The notes below the pieces were generated by a model. That model ran no database searches and had not been told where the DNA came from. It saw nothing but the letters and a program-made list of their open reading frames with translations. Position numbers and translations under genes: made by a program. From NCBI GenBank assembly GCA_021807675.1, contig JAKBCR010000011.1, positions 1-44,967 on the forward strand: a stretch of DNA of 44,967 nt. Reading direction: 5' to 3'. This DNA is from Pseudomonadota bacterium. Lineage in GTDB: Bacteria > Pseudomonadota > Gammaproteobacteria > Steroidobacterales > Steroidobacteraceae. Below are positions 1-8,349 of the stretch, one piece after another; positions within the stretch are counted from its first letter, which is position 1; every line of letters starts with the position of its first letter.

Positions 1-268
1 GGATCCCCGGTATTACTCAGGTATCGCGCCCGCGCGCATTTGGGGAAGATGTCAAAAAGCTCAGGTTACGGACGCCAGCCGAACTCACCGCGTCTGCCGG
101 ACAACGACACCGCAAAGCGCTCCCGCGCGCGCGGCCTTGGGATACGGATTACTCCTGCACCGGATCGGCCCGGCGTACCGGCGAGGCCTGCCAGGCAGCT
201 GCAGAGAATGATTCCGCCTCCTTTGCGCTGCGCATTACCGGCTGCGCTTCCGGTCAATTCATCCCCTC
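1..268. other. Left edge, no gene recognised
   Basis: This stretch lies downstream of the leftward TauD-like gene. Short open frames exist on both strands but none gives a recognisable protein, and their composition looks like chance frames in high-GC DNA. I see no hairpin strong enough to call a terminator. Confidence 0.4.
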
Positions 269-1099
269 TCACGCGGCCGACTCGACTCCGGCAAGGGCGG
301 TGCGGTGCATCATGCGTCCGGAATCCGCTGCGTACGGGATCACCCGATGCAGGGCCGAGGTGTTATCCCAGATGACACAATCCCCCTCCTCCCAGCAGTG
401 TCGATAGGTAAACGCCGGCTGGGCCGTCCACTCCAGAAGTCGCGAGAGCAGCGCGCGGCCTTCGGCCTGGCTCATCCCGATGACGCGGTCAGCCGTAGAT
501 CCGATGATCAGCGACTTCGTGCCGTCCCGGCGCGTCCAAACCAGCGGATGCTCGCGGCCCATTGCGCGCCGCGCGTCATCGAGGCCCTCTGGAGGACAGA
601 ACTCCCGCACCGAAGCGGTGACGGTGTGATACACGCGCACCCCTTCAAGCTCCCGCTTCTCCTCCGGCGGCAAGGCCGCGTACGCCGCCTTGGTGCTTGC
701 GAACTCCGTCTGACCTCCTTTGGGCGCCAACCTGCGCGCGCTCAGCACGGTCGCCTTCGGTGGAGGGACATCGACCGTCAGACCGTCCATGTGCCAGAAG
801 AAGGTTCCCAAAACGTACTCGGGCTCGATCTTCGCGCCCTTGTTCAACGTCACCTGGTATACGGCATCCGCGCCGCCGCGACCCGGCACTCGAGCCGCGA
901 TATTGACCCGCTCACCGAGCGCATCGGTGAGTGCCAGCTGCTGCGGATCGGTCAAGCCTATTCTGGGAAACACCAGAACGGTGTGTCGCTCGAGCAGCAT
1001 GAGCAACTCCTGGCTCACGGCGGAATCGCCGATCGCCGAGCGGTCCAGCCGGACCTTCGCGCCGATAGCCGGCTTCAGGACATCTACTTCGAGAGACAT
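269..1099 (-). CDS. TauD/TfdA-family Fe(II)/2-oxoglutarate dioxygenase
   Basis: The 276-residue protein has the usual length for the TauD/TfdA family, cytosolic enzymes that couple 2-oxoglutarate decarboxylation to hydroxylation of a substrate, often an acid. The iron triad is visible: His103-x-Asp105 in the HMDG motif and distal His251 (LHRVIPY), with Arg266 (MHRTAL) as the likely 2-oxoglutarate-binding arginine. The ATG at 1099 follows an AGGTGAG ribosome site at good spacing. It is the last gene of a leftward operon after the EthD-like gene and the P450 (64 bases downstream of the P450), so it may hydroxylate the same substrate or its product. The family is certain; the substrate (taurine, aryloxyacetate, alkyl sulfate or a terpenoid acid) is not readable. 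Confidence 0.9.
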   Translation of the reverse strand: MSLEVDVLKPAIGAKVRLDRSAIGDSAVSQELLMLLERHTVLVFPRIGLTDPQQLALTDALGERVNIAARVPGRGGADAVYQVTLNKGAKIEPEYVLGTFFWHMDGLTVDVPPPKATVLSARRLAPKGGQTEFASTKAAYAALPPEEKRELEGVRVYHTVTASVREFCPPEGLDDARRAMGREHPLVWTRRDGTKSLIIGSTADRVIGMSQAEGRALLSRLLEWTAQPAFTYRHCWEEGDCVIWDNTSALHRVIPYAADSGRMMHRTALAGVESAA

Positions 1100-1163
1100 G
1101 ACTCACCTATGACCATCGACAAATGACAAGAGAACAGGGCCGCAAGCCGATCGAGCGTATCCC

Positions 1164-2396
1164 TCAGACACTGGACCTGCCATCGCTGAATTCGATAGGC
1201 AGGCCCTTGTAACCCCATATGCCGTAAAAGGGACGAACTTCCGACTTTCCGGCACGCCGCGGATTGCGCATCCGCTGCGCCAGCAGGTGCAGGCCCTCCT
1301 GGATCTGCGCGCGGGCGATGTATTGTCCGAGGCACATGTGCTTCCCCAGACCGAACGCCATGTGCCGGTTCGTGTGGTCGATCGCGCGACCAGGGTCGAA
1401 TTGATGCGGATCCTGATATATCGTAGGATCGCGACCGACGATGCTCAGGGGGAAGAACAACATGGTGTTCTTCGGAACCTTCACCTCGCGATACGTGATT
1501 TCTGCATCTGTAAAGCGAAATGAGGTTCCGGGGTTGTAATAACGAAACATTTCCTCCACGACTTTCCTGCAGTACTCATGGTCCTCCGCGCAGCGCCTGT
1601 AGACGTCCGGCAAGTCCATCAGCGTATGCATGAGATACGTCATCACATTCTTGGAAGTATCGTACCCCGCCACATAAAGGAACACGAGAAGATCCGTCAG
1701 CTGCCGTGTCGAGATGCCACCCTCGTCGCTTGCCGTGATCAGCACGTCCAGCAGATCCGGTGTTTCGCTCCGACCCGGGTTCTTCCTGCGATTTTCGATC
1801 AGCTTCTCGCAGAACGCTTCGATGTGCAGGTAAGCCTCATCGAGCGCTGGCAGGAGCTCCGGTTTCAGGCTCATCCCCAGGCCGAAGGTTTCCAGCGACT
1901 TGCGCAAGCCGGGGACCGCCTCGAGGGGGCCCCCGACGAGCTGACTCAACACCGATACGGGATAATATGAAGCGAACTCCTCGAAATCGATTCGTTCCTT
2001 CGGTGTCCATTCGTCGAGCAATCGAGCCATCGTCTGGCGCATGATGGGACGCATCTGATTGGCGAAGCGAGGTGTAAATTTTGCGGCGAACGTATCGCGC
2101 ATGAGCCGGTGCTCACGTTCTGGCAACGCGATCATCTGCTCGTCCGTGAACCGCCCCCAAGGCGATCCCTTGGCGCTCATGATCCTGACAACCTCATCGA
2201 ACGAGGGTCTCATCTTGTCGTCCATTGACATCAGATCGCGGATTGCGTGGTACTCGAACACACAGTAGCCGTGCTCGCAGCGCGCTATCCAGGGATGCAC
2301 CTTTCGCGCCTTTTCGACGAATGAATAGGGATCCGCCGCGAATTCGCGCGTCCCCATCGGCAGATTATAAAGTTCGAGAGCGCTGAGCTCAGTCAT
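1164..2396 (-). CDS. Cytochrome P450
   Basis: A soluble bacterial cytochrome P450 of 410 residues, the usual length for the class that takes electrons from a ferredoxin. Visible signatures are the I-helix oxygen-binding motif AGYDTS (residues 243-248), the K-helix ExxR (Glu282 to Arg285) and the heme loop FGLGKHMCLG (348-357) with Cys355 as heme thiolate. No membrane anchor is present. It lies between the EthD-like gene (81 bases upstream) and the TauD-like dioxygenase in one leftward operon. No ferredoxin or ferredoxin reductase gene is in the window, so electrons must come from elsewhere. Bacterial P450s of this build hydroxylate terpenes, steroids or fatty acids; the specific CYP family cannot be set without alignment. 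Confidence 0.95.
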   Translation of the reverse strand: MTELSALELYNLPMGTREFAADPYSFVEKARKVHPWIARCEHGYCVFEYHAIRDLMSMDDKMRPSFDEVVRIMSAKGSPWGRFTDEQMIALPEREHRLMRDTFAAKFTPRFANQMRPIMRQTMARLLDEWTPKERIDFEEFASYYPVSVLSQLVGGPLEAVPGLRKSLETFGLGMSLKPELLPALDEAYLHIEAFCEKLIENRRKNPGRSETPDLLDVLITASDEGGISTRQLTDLLVFLYVAGYDTSKNVMTYLMHTLMDLPDVYRRCAEDHEYCRKVVEEMFRYYNPGTSFRFTDAEITYREVKVPKNTMLFFPLSIVGRDPTIYQDPHQFDPGRAIDHTNRHMAFGLGKHMCLGQYIARAQIQEGLHLLAQRMRNPRRAGKSEVRPFYGIWGYKGLPIEFSDGRSSV

Positions 2397-2477
2397 GGTG
2401 GCGTTTTCCGGAGGAGACCAGGAGGCAAGGGCGTCACCTGCGCCGGCGAAGCTGCGCCGAGCAGGGACAGCCGCGGC

Positions 2478-2891
2478 TCAATCTACGTACCTGACTTCGA
2501 CGACGGTCTTCTCGCCGTTCGGTCCCATTGGAGAATCGTACTCCACCACCGTGCACACGGGATTATTGTGGGAGGCGAAGAGATTCAACTCGTCCTCCTT
2601 CACGATCGGCAGCCGATCGGGAGAACTGATGATGCGCTGCGAATTCTCGAAGTCCTCCCGCGACTTCCACCAGATTTCCATGATGCAGTCGAAGCCGGGG
2701 TCTATGACAGCGCCTGTCACCGGATTCTTCTCCGGCACCAGATAGCGCCTCACATAACGAACCGCGTTGGGTATCGACGGCGCTCTTCCCTTGCGCTTCG
2801 AAAGTTGGGAATGCTGATTTTCGTAGTAATCCATGAACGCTTCCATGGTCATGTCGGGTCTTTTCCGAAAAAAGCAGATCTGCTTCAGCAC
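2478..2891 (-). CDS. EthD-domain protein
   Basis: A small (137-residue) dimeric alpha/beta-barrel protein of the EthD type. The N-terminus (LKQICFFRKRPDMTMEAF followed by YYENQHS) and the C-terminal half match the ferredoxin-like EthD fold. EthD-type proteins accompany P450s, as in the ether-degrading eth operon, and some relatives decarboxylate or cyclise. I chose the GTG at 2891 because a strong GGAGGT ribosome site (2896-2901) lies just before it; the longer frame from a TTG at 2903 would have its start codon inside or against this site. It is the first gene of the P450/TauD operon and faces the divergent flavin reductase-Nudix gene. Its biochemical role is unknown. Confidence 0.8.
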   Translation of the reverse strand: MLKQICFFRKRPDMTMEAFMDYYENQHSQLSKRKGRAPSIPNAVRYVRRYLVPEKNPVTGAVIDPGFDCIMEIWWKSREDFENSQRIISSPDRLPIVKEDELNLFASHNNPVCTVVEYDSPMGPNGEKTVVEVRYVD

Positions 2892-3048
2892 AGTCACCTC
2901 CAAGACACGGGAGCAACGATTCAGCGAGGGAGCGGCGCGCAGCCGCGCGAAGTGGACGTCTCGCTCCCTATTACTCTTCGATCATGGTAGCGCCAATGCG
3001 GATACCGGGAAACCTGTCGCGCCCGGATCTCGTCGATGGCGACCCCCT

Positions 3049-3077
3049 ATAATATCACCCAACTAGTTTCATTTAAA
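3049..3077 (-). promoter_or_regulatory. Candidate promoter for EthD-P450-TauD operon
   Basis: Read on the minus strand, TTTAAA (3072-3077) and TATTAT (3049-3054) are separated by 17 bases, a plausible sigma70 arrangement about 155 bases upstream of the EthD start. The match is partial and rests on pattern only. Confidence 0.3.
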
Positions 3078-3140
3078 CTCTGTTATCCTGCCCCACCGCA
3101 CCTGCGCTTATCGCCACGATGCTCGCTGCCCGCGCGAACT

Positions 3141-3154
3141 CCGGCTCGAGCCGG
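3141..3154. repeat. Perfect 14-base palindrome
   Basis: CCGGCTCGAGCCGG reads the same on both strands. It lies in the divergent region, about 190 bases upstream of the flavin reductase-Nudix gene. It could be a regulator site or chance in high-GC DNA. Confidence 0.4.
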
Positions 3155-3344
3155 CATAATCACAGGTCAGGGTCACTGAAAACGGCCGCCGAGGTGCCCC
3201 TCGACCCTGCTTGCCGACAGCACCCATTGCGAGCGGCGATTTGCGCCGATATATTTATTACCCATATCGTTTCATTACACGCCGAGTGTCTCCAGTGCGC
3301 AACCCGACGAGAACTGCGGTATCTCTTCCCGGAGTGACTTCGCC

Positions 3345-4442
3345 ATGACCCCGCAGCAGGCGGTGACGTTCAGGGACGCCATGAGTCGGTTTCCGAGCGG
3401 CGTCGTCATCGCGACAGCCCGAGACGAGGACGGCAGGCCATGGGGCTTCACCGCAAGCTCCTTTTCATCGGTGTCGCTCGAGCCACCGCTCGTGCTGGTG
3501 TGTCTCTCCAAGGCTGCCGACTGCCACCGGGTTTTCAGCTCCGCCACGCGCTTCGCGATCAGCGTCCTGAGCGCAGCCGACGAGACGGCTGCCGCTACGT
3601 TCGCCAGGCGTGGAGCGGACAAGTTCGCGGTCTCGAACTTCGAGGTGGATGAGCACGGCTCTCCTTTGCTGCGGTCGGCCATCGCCACCCTGAGCTGCCG
3701 GAAGTTCGACACCTACGATTGCGGCGATCACAGCGTCCTCATAGGACAGGTCACGGGGGCCCGGCTCGGGCCGGATGACCATCCGATGATCTACTCCGCT
3801 CGAAAGTTTGGCCGCTTTTTGCCGAACGCTCCGGCTCACCTGACGGCCCATGAGCAGGTACGTTACTGTTTCCGGTGCGGCTCGTCTCTCGCGCTCAGCG
3901 TACCGCCGGGAGACACTCTCGGCCGCCCCGTCTGCCACAAGTGCGGCCACATACATTACATCAATCCGACCGTGATCGTTGGATGCATCGCGGAGGCGTC
4001 TGACGGAAGGATATTGCTGTGCCGGCGGCGAATCGCGCCGAGGCGCGGCTATTGGACGTTTCCGTCGGGCTTCCTCGAGCGCGGGGAATCCTCGGAGGAA
4101 GGAGCCCGCCGCGAGACGCTCGAAGAGGCCGGAGCGGACGTCGGCATCGAGAGGCTCCTGTGCGTGATAGACGTCCCACAGATCAGTGAGGTGCATCTCA
4201 TCTACCGAGGCCTCCTGACCGGCAACGCTGCTTCGGTCACGACCGAGAGCTCCGAAGTGGCGCTGGTGGCGGAGCCGGACATTCCCTGGGAAAATCTGGC
4301 ATTCACGTCAATCGGAGAGAGCCTGCGACGCTACTTGGACGATCGGGCGCACGGCCGCCGGCTCGTGCACCGAATCGACCTGCGGTCTGCACCCGAGCGT
4401 GACAACCAGGACTCCGACGCGCCTGCTCCGGCCGCCCCATAG
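3345..4442 (+). CDS. Flavin reductase - Nudix hydrolase fusion protein
   Basis: A 365-residue two-domain protein. Residues 1-160 are a flavin reductase-like (FMN-binding split-barrel) domain that would reduce FMN with NAD(P)H for a partner monooxygenase; FPSGVVIAT and the GFTASSFSSVS segment are typical. Residues 172-202 form a zinc ribbon with Cys175, Cys178, Cys197 and Cys200, and residues 203-330 are a Nudix domain with the box from Gly242 (Glu248, Arg256-Glu257, Glu260-Glu261), as in NudC-like pyrophosphatases. There is no stop or frameshift between the parts, so the fusion appears real. A GGAG site precedes the ATG. I infer it may handle flavin or NAD dinucleotides while supplying reduced flavin, perhaps to the luciferase-like monooxygenase encoded at 22.3 kb. 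Confidence 0.9.
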   Translation: MTPQQAVTFRDAMSRFPSGVVIATARDEDGRPWGFTASSFSSVSLEPPLVLVCLSKAADCHRVFSSATRFAISVLSAADETAAATFARRGADKFAVSNFEVDEHGSPLLRSAIATLSCRKFDTYDCGDHSVLIGQVTGARLGPDDHPMIYSARKFGRFLPNAPAHLTAHEQVRYCFRCGSSLALSVPPGDTLGRPVCHKCGHIHYINPTVIVGCIAEASDGRILLCRRRIAPRRGYWTFPSGFLERGESSEEGARRETLEEAGADVGIERLLCVIDVPQISEVHLIYRGLLTGNAASVTTESSEVALVAEPDIPWENLAFTSIGESLRRYLDDRAHGRRLVHRIDLRSAPERDNQDSDAPAPAAP

Positions 4443-4469
4443 CGCCTCTTGGCAGAGGCCCACTCCCCC

Positions 4470-5315
4470 TCAGCCGGAGAGCGCGCGGACGCGGGCTTCC
4501 ATGATCTCCTGGATCTGACTACGCGCGTCGCCGGCGGTCGCCCCACCGTCGACCGCCAGTATCTGACCTGTCATCTGCGCCGACCGGTCGCTTCCGAGAA
4601 AAACAGCCGTATTGCCGATGTCCCTCGCCGTGGCCTGGCGCTTCAGCGGCTGCCAGCTCATCCTGACATCGGCGATGGCCCTCTGCATGCGTTCGTTGGC
4701 ATCTCGTGCCTTTCCAGGCTCCTGTGCCGCAAACGTACCCATATTCGTCGGGATGTTTCCCGGGCAGATGCAGTTCACCCGGATCATGTGCTTTCCGAGC
4801 TCGATCGCGGCGGACTTCGTAAAATGAATGATGCCGGCCTTGGCCGCACGATAATTGGGAAATCCATGGCCGGCCTTGACTCCCGCAATCGAGGCGGTAT
4901 TGATGATCGAGCCGCCCCCGTGCTTTGCCATGTGGCGCGCGGCTATTTGTGTTCCGAGCATCACGCCGAGCATATTGACTCGCATCACTTGCTGGAATCG
5001 ACTGAAGTCTTCCTCCAGGAATGAGCCGTATGACTCATCGGACATCCCGGCGTTGTTGAACATGACATGGAGTCCACCGAACTCGGCGACGGCGAAATCG
5101 ACGACCGCCTGGACCTGCTGCTGCTCCGATACGTCCGTACGCATGAAGCGGGTCGCAGAGCCCAATTTTGCGCACAAGGCCTTTCCGCCCTTCTCGTCGA
5201 TGTCGGCAATCACCACCCTGGCGCCTTCCTCGACGAAGGATTCCACCGAGCCTCGCCCTATTCCGTTGGCTCCGCCTGTGACTATCGTCACTTTTCCTGA
5301 CAGCTCATTCGCCAT
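4470..5315 (-). CDS. Short-chain dehydrogenase/reductase (classical SDR)
   Basis: A 281-residue classical SDR, a cytosolic NAD(P)-dependent alcohol dehydrogenase or ketoreductase. The Rossmann glycine motif TGGANGIG is at residues 13-20, Asp38 after the second strand suggests preference for NAD(H), NNAG is at 87-90 and the catalytic Ser142-Tyr155-x3-Lys159 set is intact. The C-terminal VDGGATAGD is also typical. It ends a leftward gene series with the SRPBCC protein (45 bases upstream) and the KstD-like flavoprotein, which fits oxidation of a hydroxyl to a ketone before or after dehydrogenation. It lies tail to tail with the flavin reductase-Nudix gene. Substrate unknown. Confidence 0.93.
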   Translation of the reverse strand: MANELSGKVTIVTGGANGIGRGSVESFVEEGARVVIADIDEKGGKALCAKLGSATRFMRTDVSEQQQVQAVVDFAVAEFGGLHVMFNNAGMSDESYGSFLEEDFSRFQQVMRVNMLGVMLGTQIAARHMAKHGGGSIINTASIAGVKAGHGFPNYRAAKAGIIHFTKSAAIELGKHMIRVNCICPGNIPTNMGTFAAQEPGKARDANERMQRAIADVRMSWQPLKRQATARDIGNTAVFLGSDRSAQMTGQILAVDGGATAGDARSQIQEIMEARVRALSG

Positions 5316-5360
5316 TCTGGTCTCGCCTGTGCTGATCGAAGTGTTGCTTGGGGATGGTGG

Positions 5361-5921
5361 CTAGTTTTCGGCATGTCCGAAGCCGAAAATCGTTCTCCAC
5401 CAATTCAGGAGCCTCTTGCGGAATGCCGCCAGCCGGTTACCGCTGCCCCCCGGCGCCGCCGCCTGCGATTCGGGTGCGCTCGCTGCCTTCTCGATCTCAG
5501 CCTTGAGCCGCCCGGAGAAGGACTTCGCCAACTGGGGCAACAGCGGAGTGCTCATCGCCTCCCAAAGCCGACTCATGGGTCCGCTGCCCTCGACGCGGAT
5601 CTTGAGCGAGATCTCCGTCTCCCGGGCCGAGATCCGCGAAGCACTGTAAGAGCCGCTGCCGACCACCGGGTCCCCCTGCAGCCGATAGGAGAATCTCACC
5701 TGGCTCGGAGCATCCCATTGCTCGACGTGCACCAGGACGGTGACCTTCCGAACCAGTCCGCCCGTGCCGACCTTGACCGTCCAGCGCGAATCGTCCGAGT
5801 TGATCTTCTCGCAGGACTGGCTTCCCGGGATGAGGCTGGCCCAATTCTCGATGTCTTTGACGTATTCCCAGACGTTCTCGATGGCGGAGGCGATCGAGAC
5901 TGTATGCTCGGCTTCGATCAC
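5361..5921 (-). CDS. SRPBCC (CoxG/START-like) protein
   Basis: A helix-grip (SRPBCC) protein of about 186 residues with the pattern IEAEHTVSIASAIENVWEYV at the N-terminus, close to CoxG/polyketide-cyclase-like members. Such proteins bind hydrophobic ligands in a deep cavity or act in cofactor or carrier roles. I chose the GTG at 5921: it lies two bases after the stop of the upstream flavoprotein gene with a GAGG site before it, whereas the longer frame begins with a TTG at 5951 directly against an AGGAG. The last 50 residues (after SGRLKAEIEKAA) are a low-complexity tail ending in a tryptophan-rich stretch. Its proximity suggests translational coupling with the KstD-like gene. Ligand unknown. 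Confidence 0.8.
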   Translation of the reverse strand: MIEAEHTVSIASAIENVWEYVKDIENWASLIPGSQSCEKINSDDSRWTVKVGTGGLVRKVTVLVHVEQWDAPSQVRFSYRLQGDPVVGSGSYSASRISARETEISLKIRVEGSGPMSRLWEAMSTPLLPQLAKSFSGRLKAEIEKAASAPESQAAAPGGSGNRLAAFRKRLLNWWRTIFGFGHAEN

Positions 5922-5922
5922 G

Positions 5923-7632
5923 TCAATCGCCTCGCAGACCCGCCCGCCCAAGCTCCTTTTTCAGGAGATCGCTCGCGCTGCCGGCAGCATGCCGCCCGGC
6001 GAGATAGCCATGGGTCATGCCGCGCGCATTGGATATCCCGCTTTGCATGCTTGCGCCGGTCTCCAGGCGGGCCACTGAGTTTCCCGCGACATACAGCCCC
6101 TCGATCGGCTTCTCGTCCCAGCCAACGGCCCGGGAGTGAATATCGGCGACCAAGCCGGCCGCGGGGATGGCGCTTCCGCCGAGGCGGTGCAACTCGATCG
6201 CATAAAACGGCGGCTTCACCAGAGCGCCGAGGTTCGGATGGGGCTTGTTCTCGGGATCGCCGCACATCCAGGCACCCCAGGGATGCGTTCCCCGAAGGAA
6301 CTCGGGATCCTCGCCCCTCTCGCAATACCTGTTGAAATCAGCGATCGTGCGGACCAACGAATCCTCCTGTACTCCGATCTTGCGCGCGAGCTCCGGGACG
6401 GAGCCGGCCTTCGTGCCCAACTCATCGGGCAGGTCCTGACCCGGCATGACGGAGCCGAACGGATACTTCTGCCGCGCCTGGCTGTCCAAGATCGCCCAGC
6501 ACGGGAAATTGGGATGAGTCTGAGTTCCTCCGTCGATGAAGTCGACCGCGTAGAGAATCGAGCGATAGAACGCCTCGTTCCCGAAGCGGCGTCCCTTGCG
6601 ATTGACGACAATGGTGTGAGGCAGCCCGATCGGCTGCATCGCGTTGCGCCAGATAGGCTCGCCGCTCGGAAGCTCCTCGCCGGGCACGCGATAACCGAGC
6701 GCGGTGATGTCGGGGACGCGCGCGATGCGCGCGCCGACCGGACCGGCCAGCCGGAAATTGGCTCCATCGATGGACGGGAACACCATGGATCCGATATCGA
6801 GCTGCTGGCCGAGACTCCTGCTGTAGTCCGCATTGCGCTCGTAGCTGCTGACCGCGAGGACGACACCACGACCTGCCCGTACGAAGACATCTTTGCCGTC
6901 CCGGCTCGCGCGCACGCCGACCACGCGTGTGCCGTCGCAGACGAGCTCTTGCACATTGCAGCCAGTATGCAACGGGATGCGGCGATCCAGCGCGCCCTTG
7001 ACGAAATAGGACGCCAGACCCGCGCCCAGGCAGCGCTGATCCTTCTGCAGACGCTCGGCCATGACGTCATAGTCCCAGTTGGCCATATTGGCGACCCCTC
7101 TGCCCTTCTCGAACATTTCCTCATGGGTGAGGGCATAGGGAACGGTGGGAGACACACGGGTGCGTCCTTGCCACTCGCCCAGGGTGTCCGCCGGAAACGG
7201 CAGCACTTCGAGCAAACGACCTTCCGCGACGCTGTCGGGGGTCACTCCGTAGTAGTAGTCGGGACACTTGCGAATGACGCGCGTCTTGAGCCCGATCGTC
7301 TCCTCGAAATACTTCAGTGCGACTCGCGCATGCACGGCGAAATTGAGAATCGCCGCGTCCTCGCCATAGCCCATCGCGAGGCGCTTAAGGTAGCGAAAAC
7401 CGCTTTCCGGTGAGTCCTCGACTCCCACCGTCGGGGAACGGTGATTTCCAGCGACCCAGAGCTCGCCGAGAGACAACGCGGTCACGCCACCGACTTCATC
7501 GGTCCTTTCCAGGACCACGGCTTTCGCGCCGTGCTCGTGAGCCGCTATTGCAGCCGAGAGGCCCCCGATGCCCGAGCCGACCGCAACGACATCCGCCTCG
7601 ATATCCCATTTCGCCGGGAGATTTCTGATCAT
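5923..7632 (-). CDS. KstD-like FAD-dependent dehydrogenase (paralog 1)
   Basis: A 569-residue flavoprotein of the fumarate reductase/3-ketosteroid-delta1-dehydrogenase superfamily. The FAD-binding GSGIGGLSAA motif is near residue 18, with ERTDEVGG after it, and the C-terminal FAD segment GLYVAGNSVARLETGASMQ is intact. No signal peptide is visible. Members introduce ring double bonds next to a keto group or reduce enones. A second copy of the same family is encoded at 8350-10047 and the two are collinear from end to end. The ATG at 7632 is chosen over the GTG at 7635 because it aligns with the paralog start; a GGGG site lies upstream. A 252-base gap separates it from the upstream SnoaL gene, so it may have its own promoter. 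Confidence 0.88.
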   Translation of the reverse strand: MIRNLPAKWDIEADVVAVGSGIGGLSAAIAAHEHGAKAVVLERTDEVGGVTALSLGELWVAGNHRSPTVGVEDSPESGFRYLKRLAMGYGEDAAILNFAVHARVALKYFEETIGLKTRVIRKCPDYYYGVTPDSVAEGRLLEVLPFPADTLGEWQGRTRVSPTVPYALTHEEMFEKGRGVANMANWDYDVMAERLQKDQRCLGAGLASYFVKGALDRRIPLHTGCNVQELVCDGTRVVGVRASRDGKDVFVRAGRGVVLAVSSYERNADYSRSLGQQLDIGSMVFPSIDGANFRLAGPVGARIARVPDITALGYRVPGEELPSGEPIWRNAMQPIGLPHTIVVNRKGRRFGNEAFYRSILYAVDFIDGGTQTHPNFPCWAILDSQARQKYPFGSVMPGQDLPDELGTKAGSVPELARKIGVQEDSLVRTIADFNRYCERGEDPEFLRGTHPWGAWMCGDPENKPHPNLGALVKPPFYAIELHRLGGSAIPAAGLVADIHSRAVGWDEKPIEGLYVAGNSVARLETGASMQSGISNARGMTHGYLAGRHAAGSASDLLKKELGRAGLRGD

Positions 7633-7884
7633 CACCGCTTACCCCAAGTCGTGATTGCCCCGCCCCCCGTCCTCGGAACGCTCACCTCGCCGACGTCAGG
7701 CCCGTGATGTCCGCACGAGCGTCCGGCGATGAGCCCCCGCACCCCTGGTTCGTCCTGAGGAAACTGCCCAGGTATCTTTACCCCTGATATTAGCATCCAT
7801 CAGGTGCATTTTTCGAGAGGACGTCGGACCCGTCCGGGTCGTGGTAGCCGGAGAGTTGGCCGCCGGCGGCCACTGAGATCGTCC
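7633..7884. promoter_or_regulatory. Intergenic region upstream of KstD-like paralog 1
   Basis: The gap holds a perfect 14-base palindrome GGCCGCCGGCGGCC (7858-7871), just after the SnoaL stop, and an inverted repeat CCTGAT (7783-7788) with ATCAGG (7799-7804) ten bases apart in a locally AT-rich patch. The first may act in ending transcription and the second resembles a dimeric regulator site. Both are inferences from pattern. Confidence 0.4.
7858..7871. repeat. Perfect 14-base GC palindrome after SnoaL gene
   Basis: GGCCGCCGGCGGCC lies 13 bases beyond the SnoaL stop on the minus strand. It has no following T-run, so it is not a classical intrinsic terminator, but it could fold or bind a protein. 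Confidence 0.45.
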
Positions 7885-8313
7885 TCAGGATCCGTGGGCC
7901 AGCTTCTCGCCCTTTTGCATCAGCAACGGGTATATGGTTTCGTCCGCCAGGATCGTGCAGAAGTACTCGTTGAGCTGCTTGATCTTCCCGTCCTTGAGCG
8001 TGAAGACGAACACATACTGGTTGCAGTAGGGCTTGCCGTTGCCGAGAACGGCATTGCCTTCGAACTCGATGACGACATTATCGCCTTCGGCGATGACTTT
8101 CTCGATCTTGGGACGGAAGCCCGTCGGCACGATCTCCTTGAACGCCCCCACCGTGGCCAGCATCGTGGCACGGTCCCGGCGCCCCGAGACCTTTCCAAAG
8201 CCCTTGGTGATCGTGAATGCGTCGGGCGCCAGACAGCGCTCCTGCCGCTGCACGTCCGCGACGCTCATCGCGTCCAGAAATTCCAGGGCAACCTTCTTGT
8301 TCGCTTCGCTCAT
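7885..8313 (-). CDS. SnoaL/NTF2-like protein
   Basis: A 142-residue cone-shaped SnoaL/NTF2-fold protein. The N-terminal helix (ANKKVALEFLDAMSVAD) and the closing strands (VFVFTLKDGKIKQLNEYF) match the family. Members act as isomerases, cyclases, hydratases or dehydratases in polyketide and steroid pathways; ketosteroid isomerase shares the fold. The ATG at 8313 is favoured over an upstream start because a GGAGAG site lies seven bases before it. It sits 36 bases after paralog 2 of the KstD-like flavoprotein and would be co-transcribed with it, so isomerisation or hydration of the dehydrogenation product is a reasonable guess. Function not proven. Confidence 0.85.
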   Translation of the reverse strand: MSEANKKVALEFLDAMSVADVQRQERCLAPDAFTITKGFGKVSGRRDRATMLATVGAFKEIVPTGFRPKIEKVIAEGDNVVIEFEGNAVLGNGKPYCNQYVFVFTLKDGKIKQLNEYFCTILADETIYPLLMQKGEKLAHGS

Positions 8314-8349
8314 GTCTTTCTCTCCACCACGTTCTATGCGATCAGTCAC

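Larger units (their letters stand above)
2892..3344. promoter_or_regulatory. Divergent intergenic region of EthD/P450 and flavin reductase genes
   Basis: This stretch separates two divergent units. The part at 3040-3080 is markedly AT-rich compared with the genes, as is 3240-3280, which would suit promoters. It also holds a perfect 14-base palindrome CCGGCTCGAGCCGG (3141-3154) and a 7-base inverted repeat CAGGGTC (3168-3174) with GACCCTG (3203-3209). The short open frames here do not resemble proteins. Confidence 0.45.

Noticed and set aside
1-10. GGATCCCCGG at the left edge resembling a cloning polylinker
   Set aside because: The match ends after ten bases and the following sequence is ordinary high-GC DNA, so vector origin cannot be claimed.
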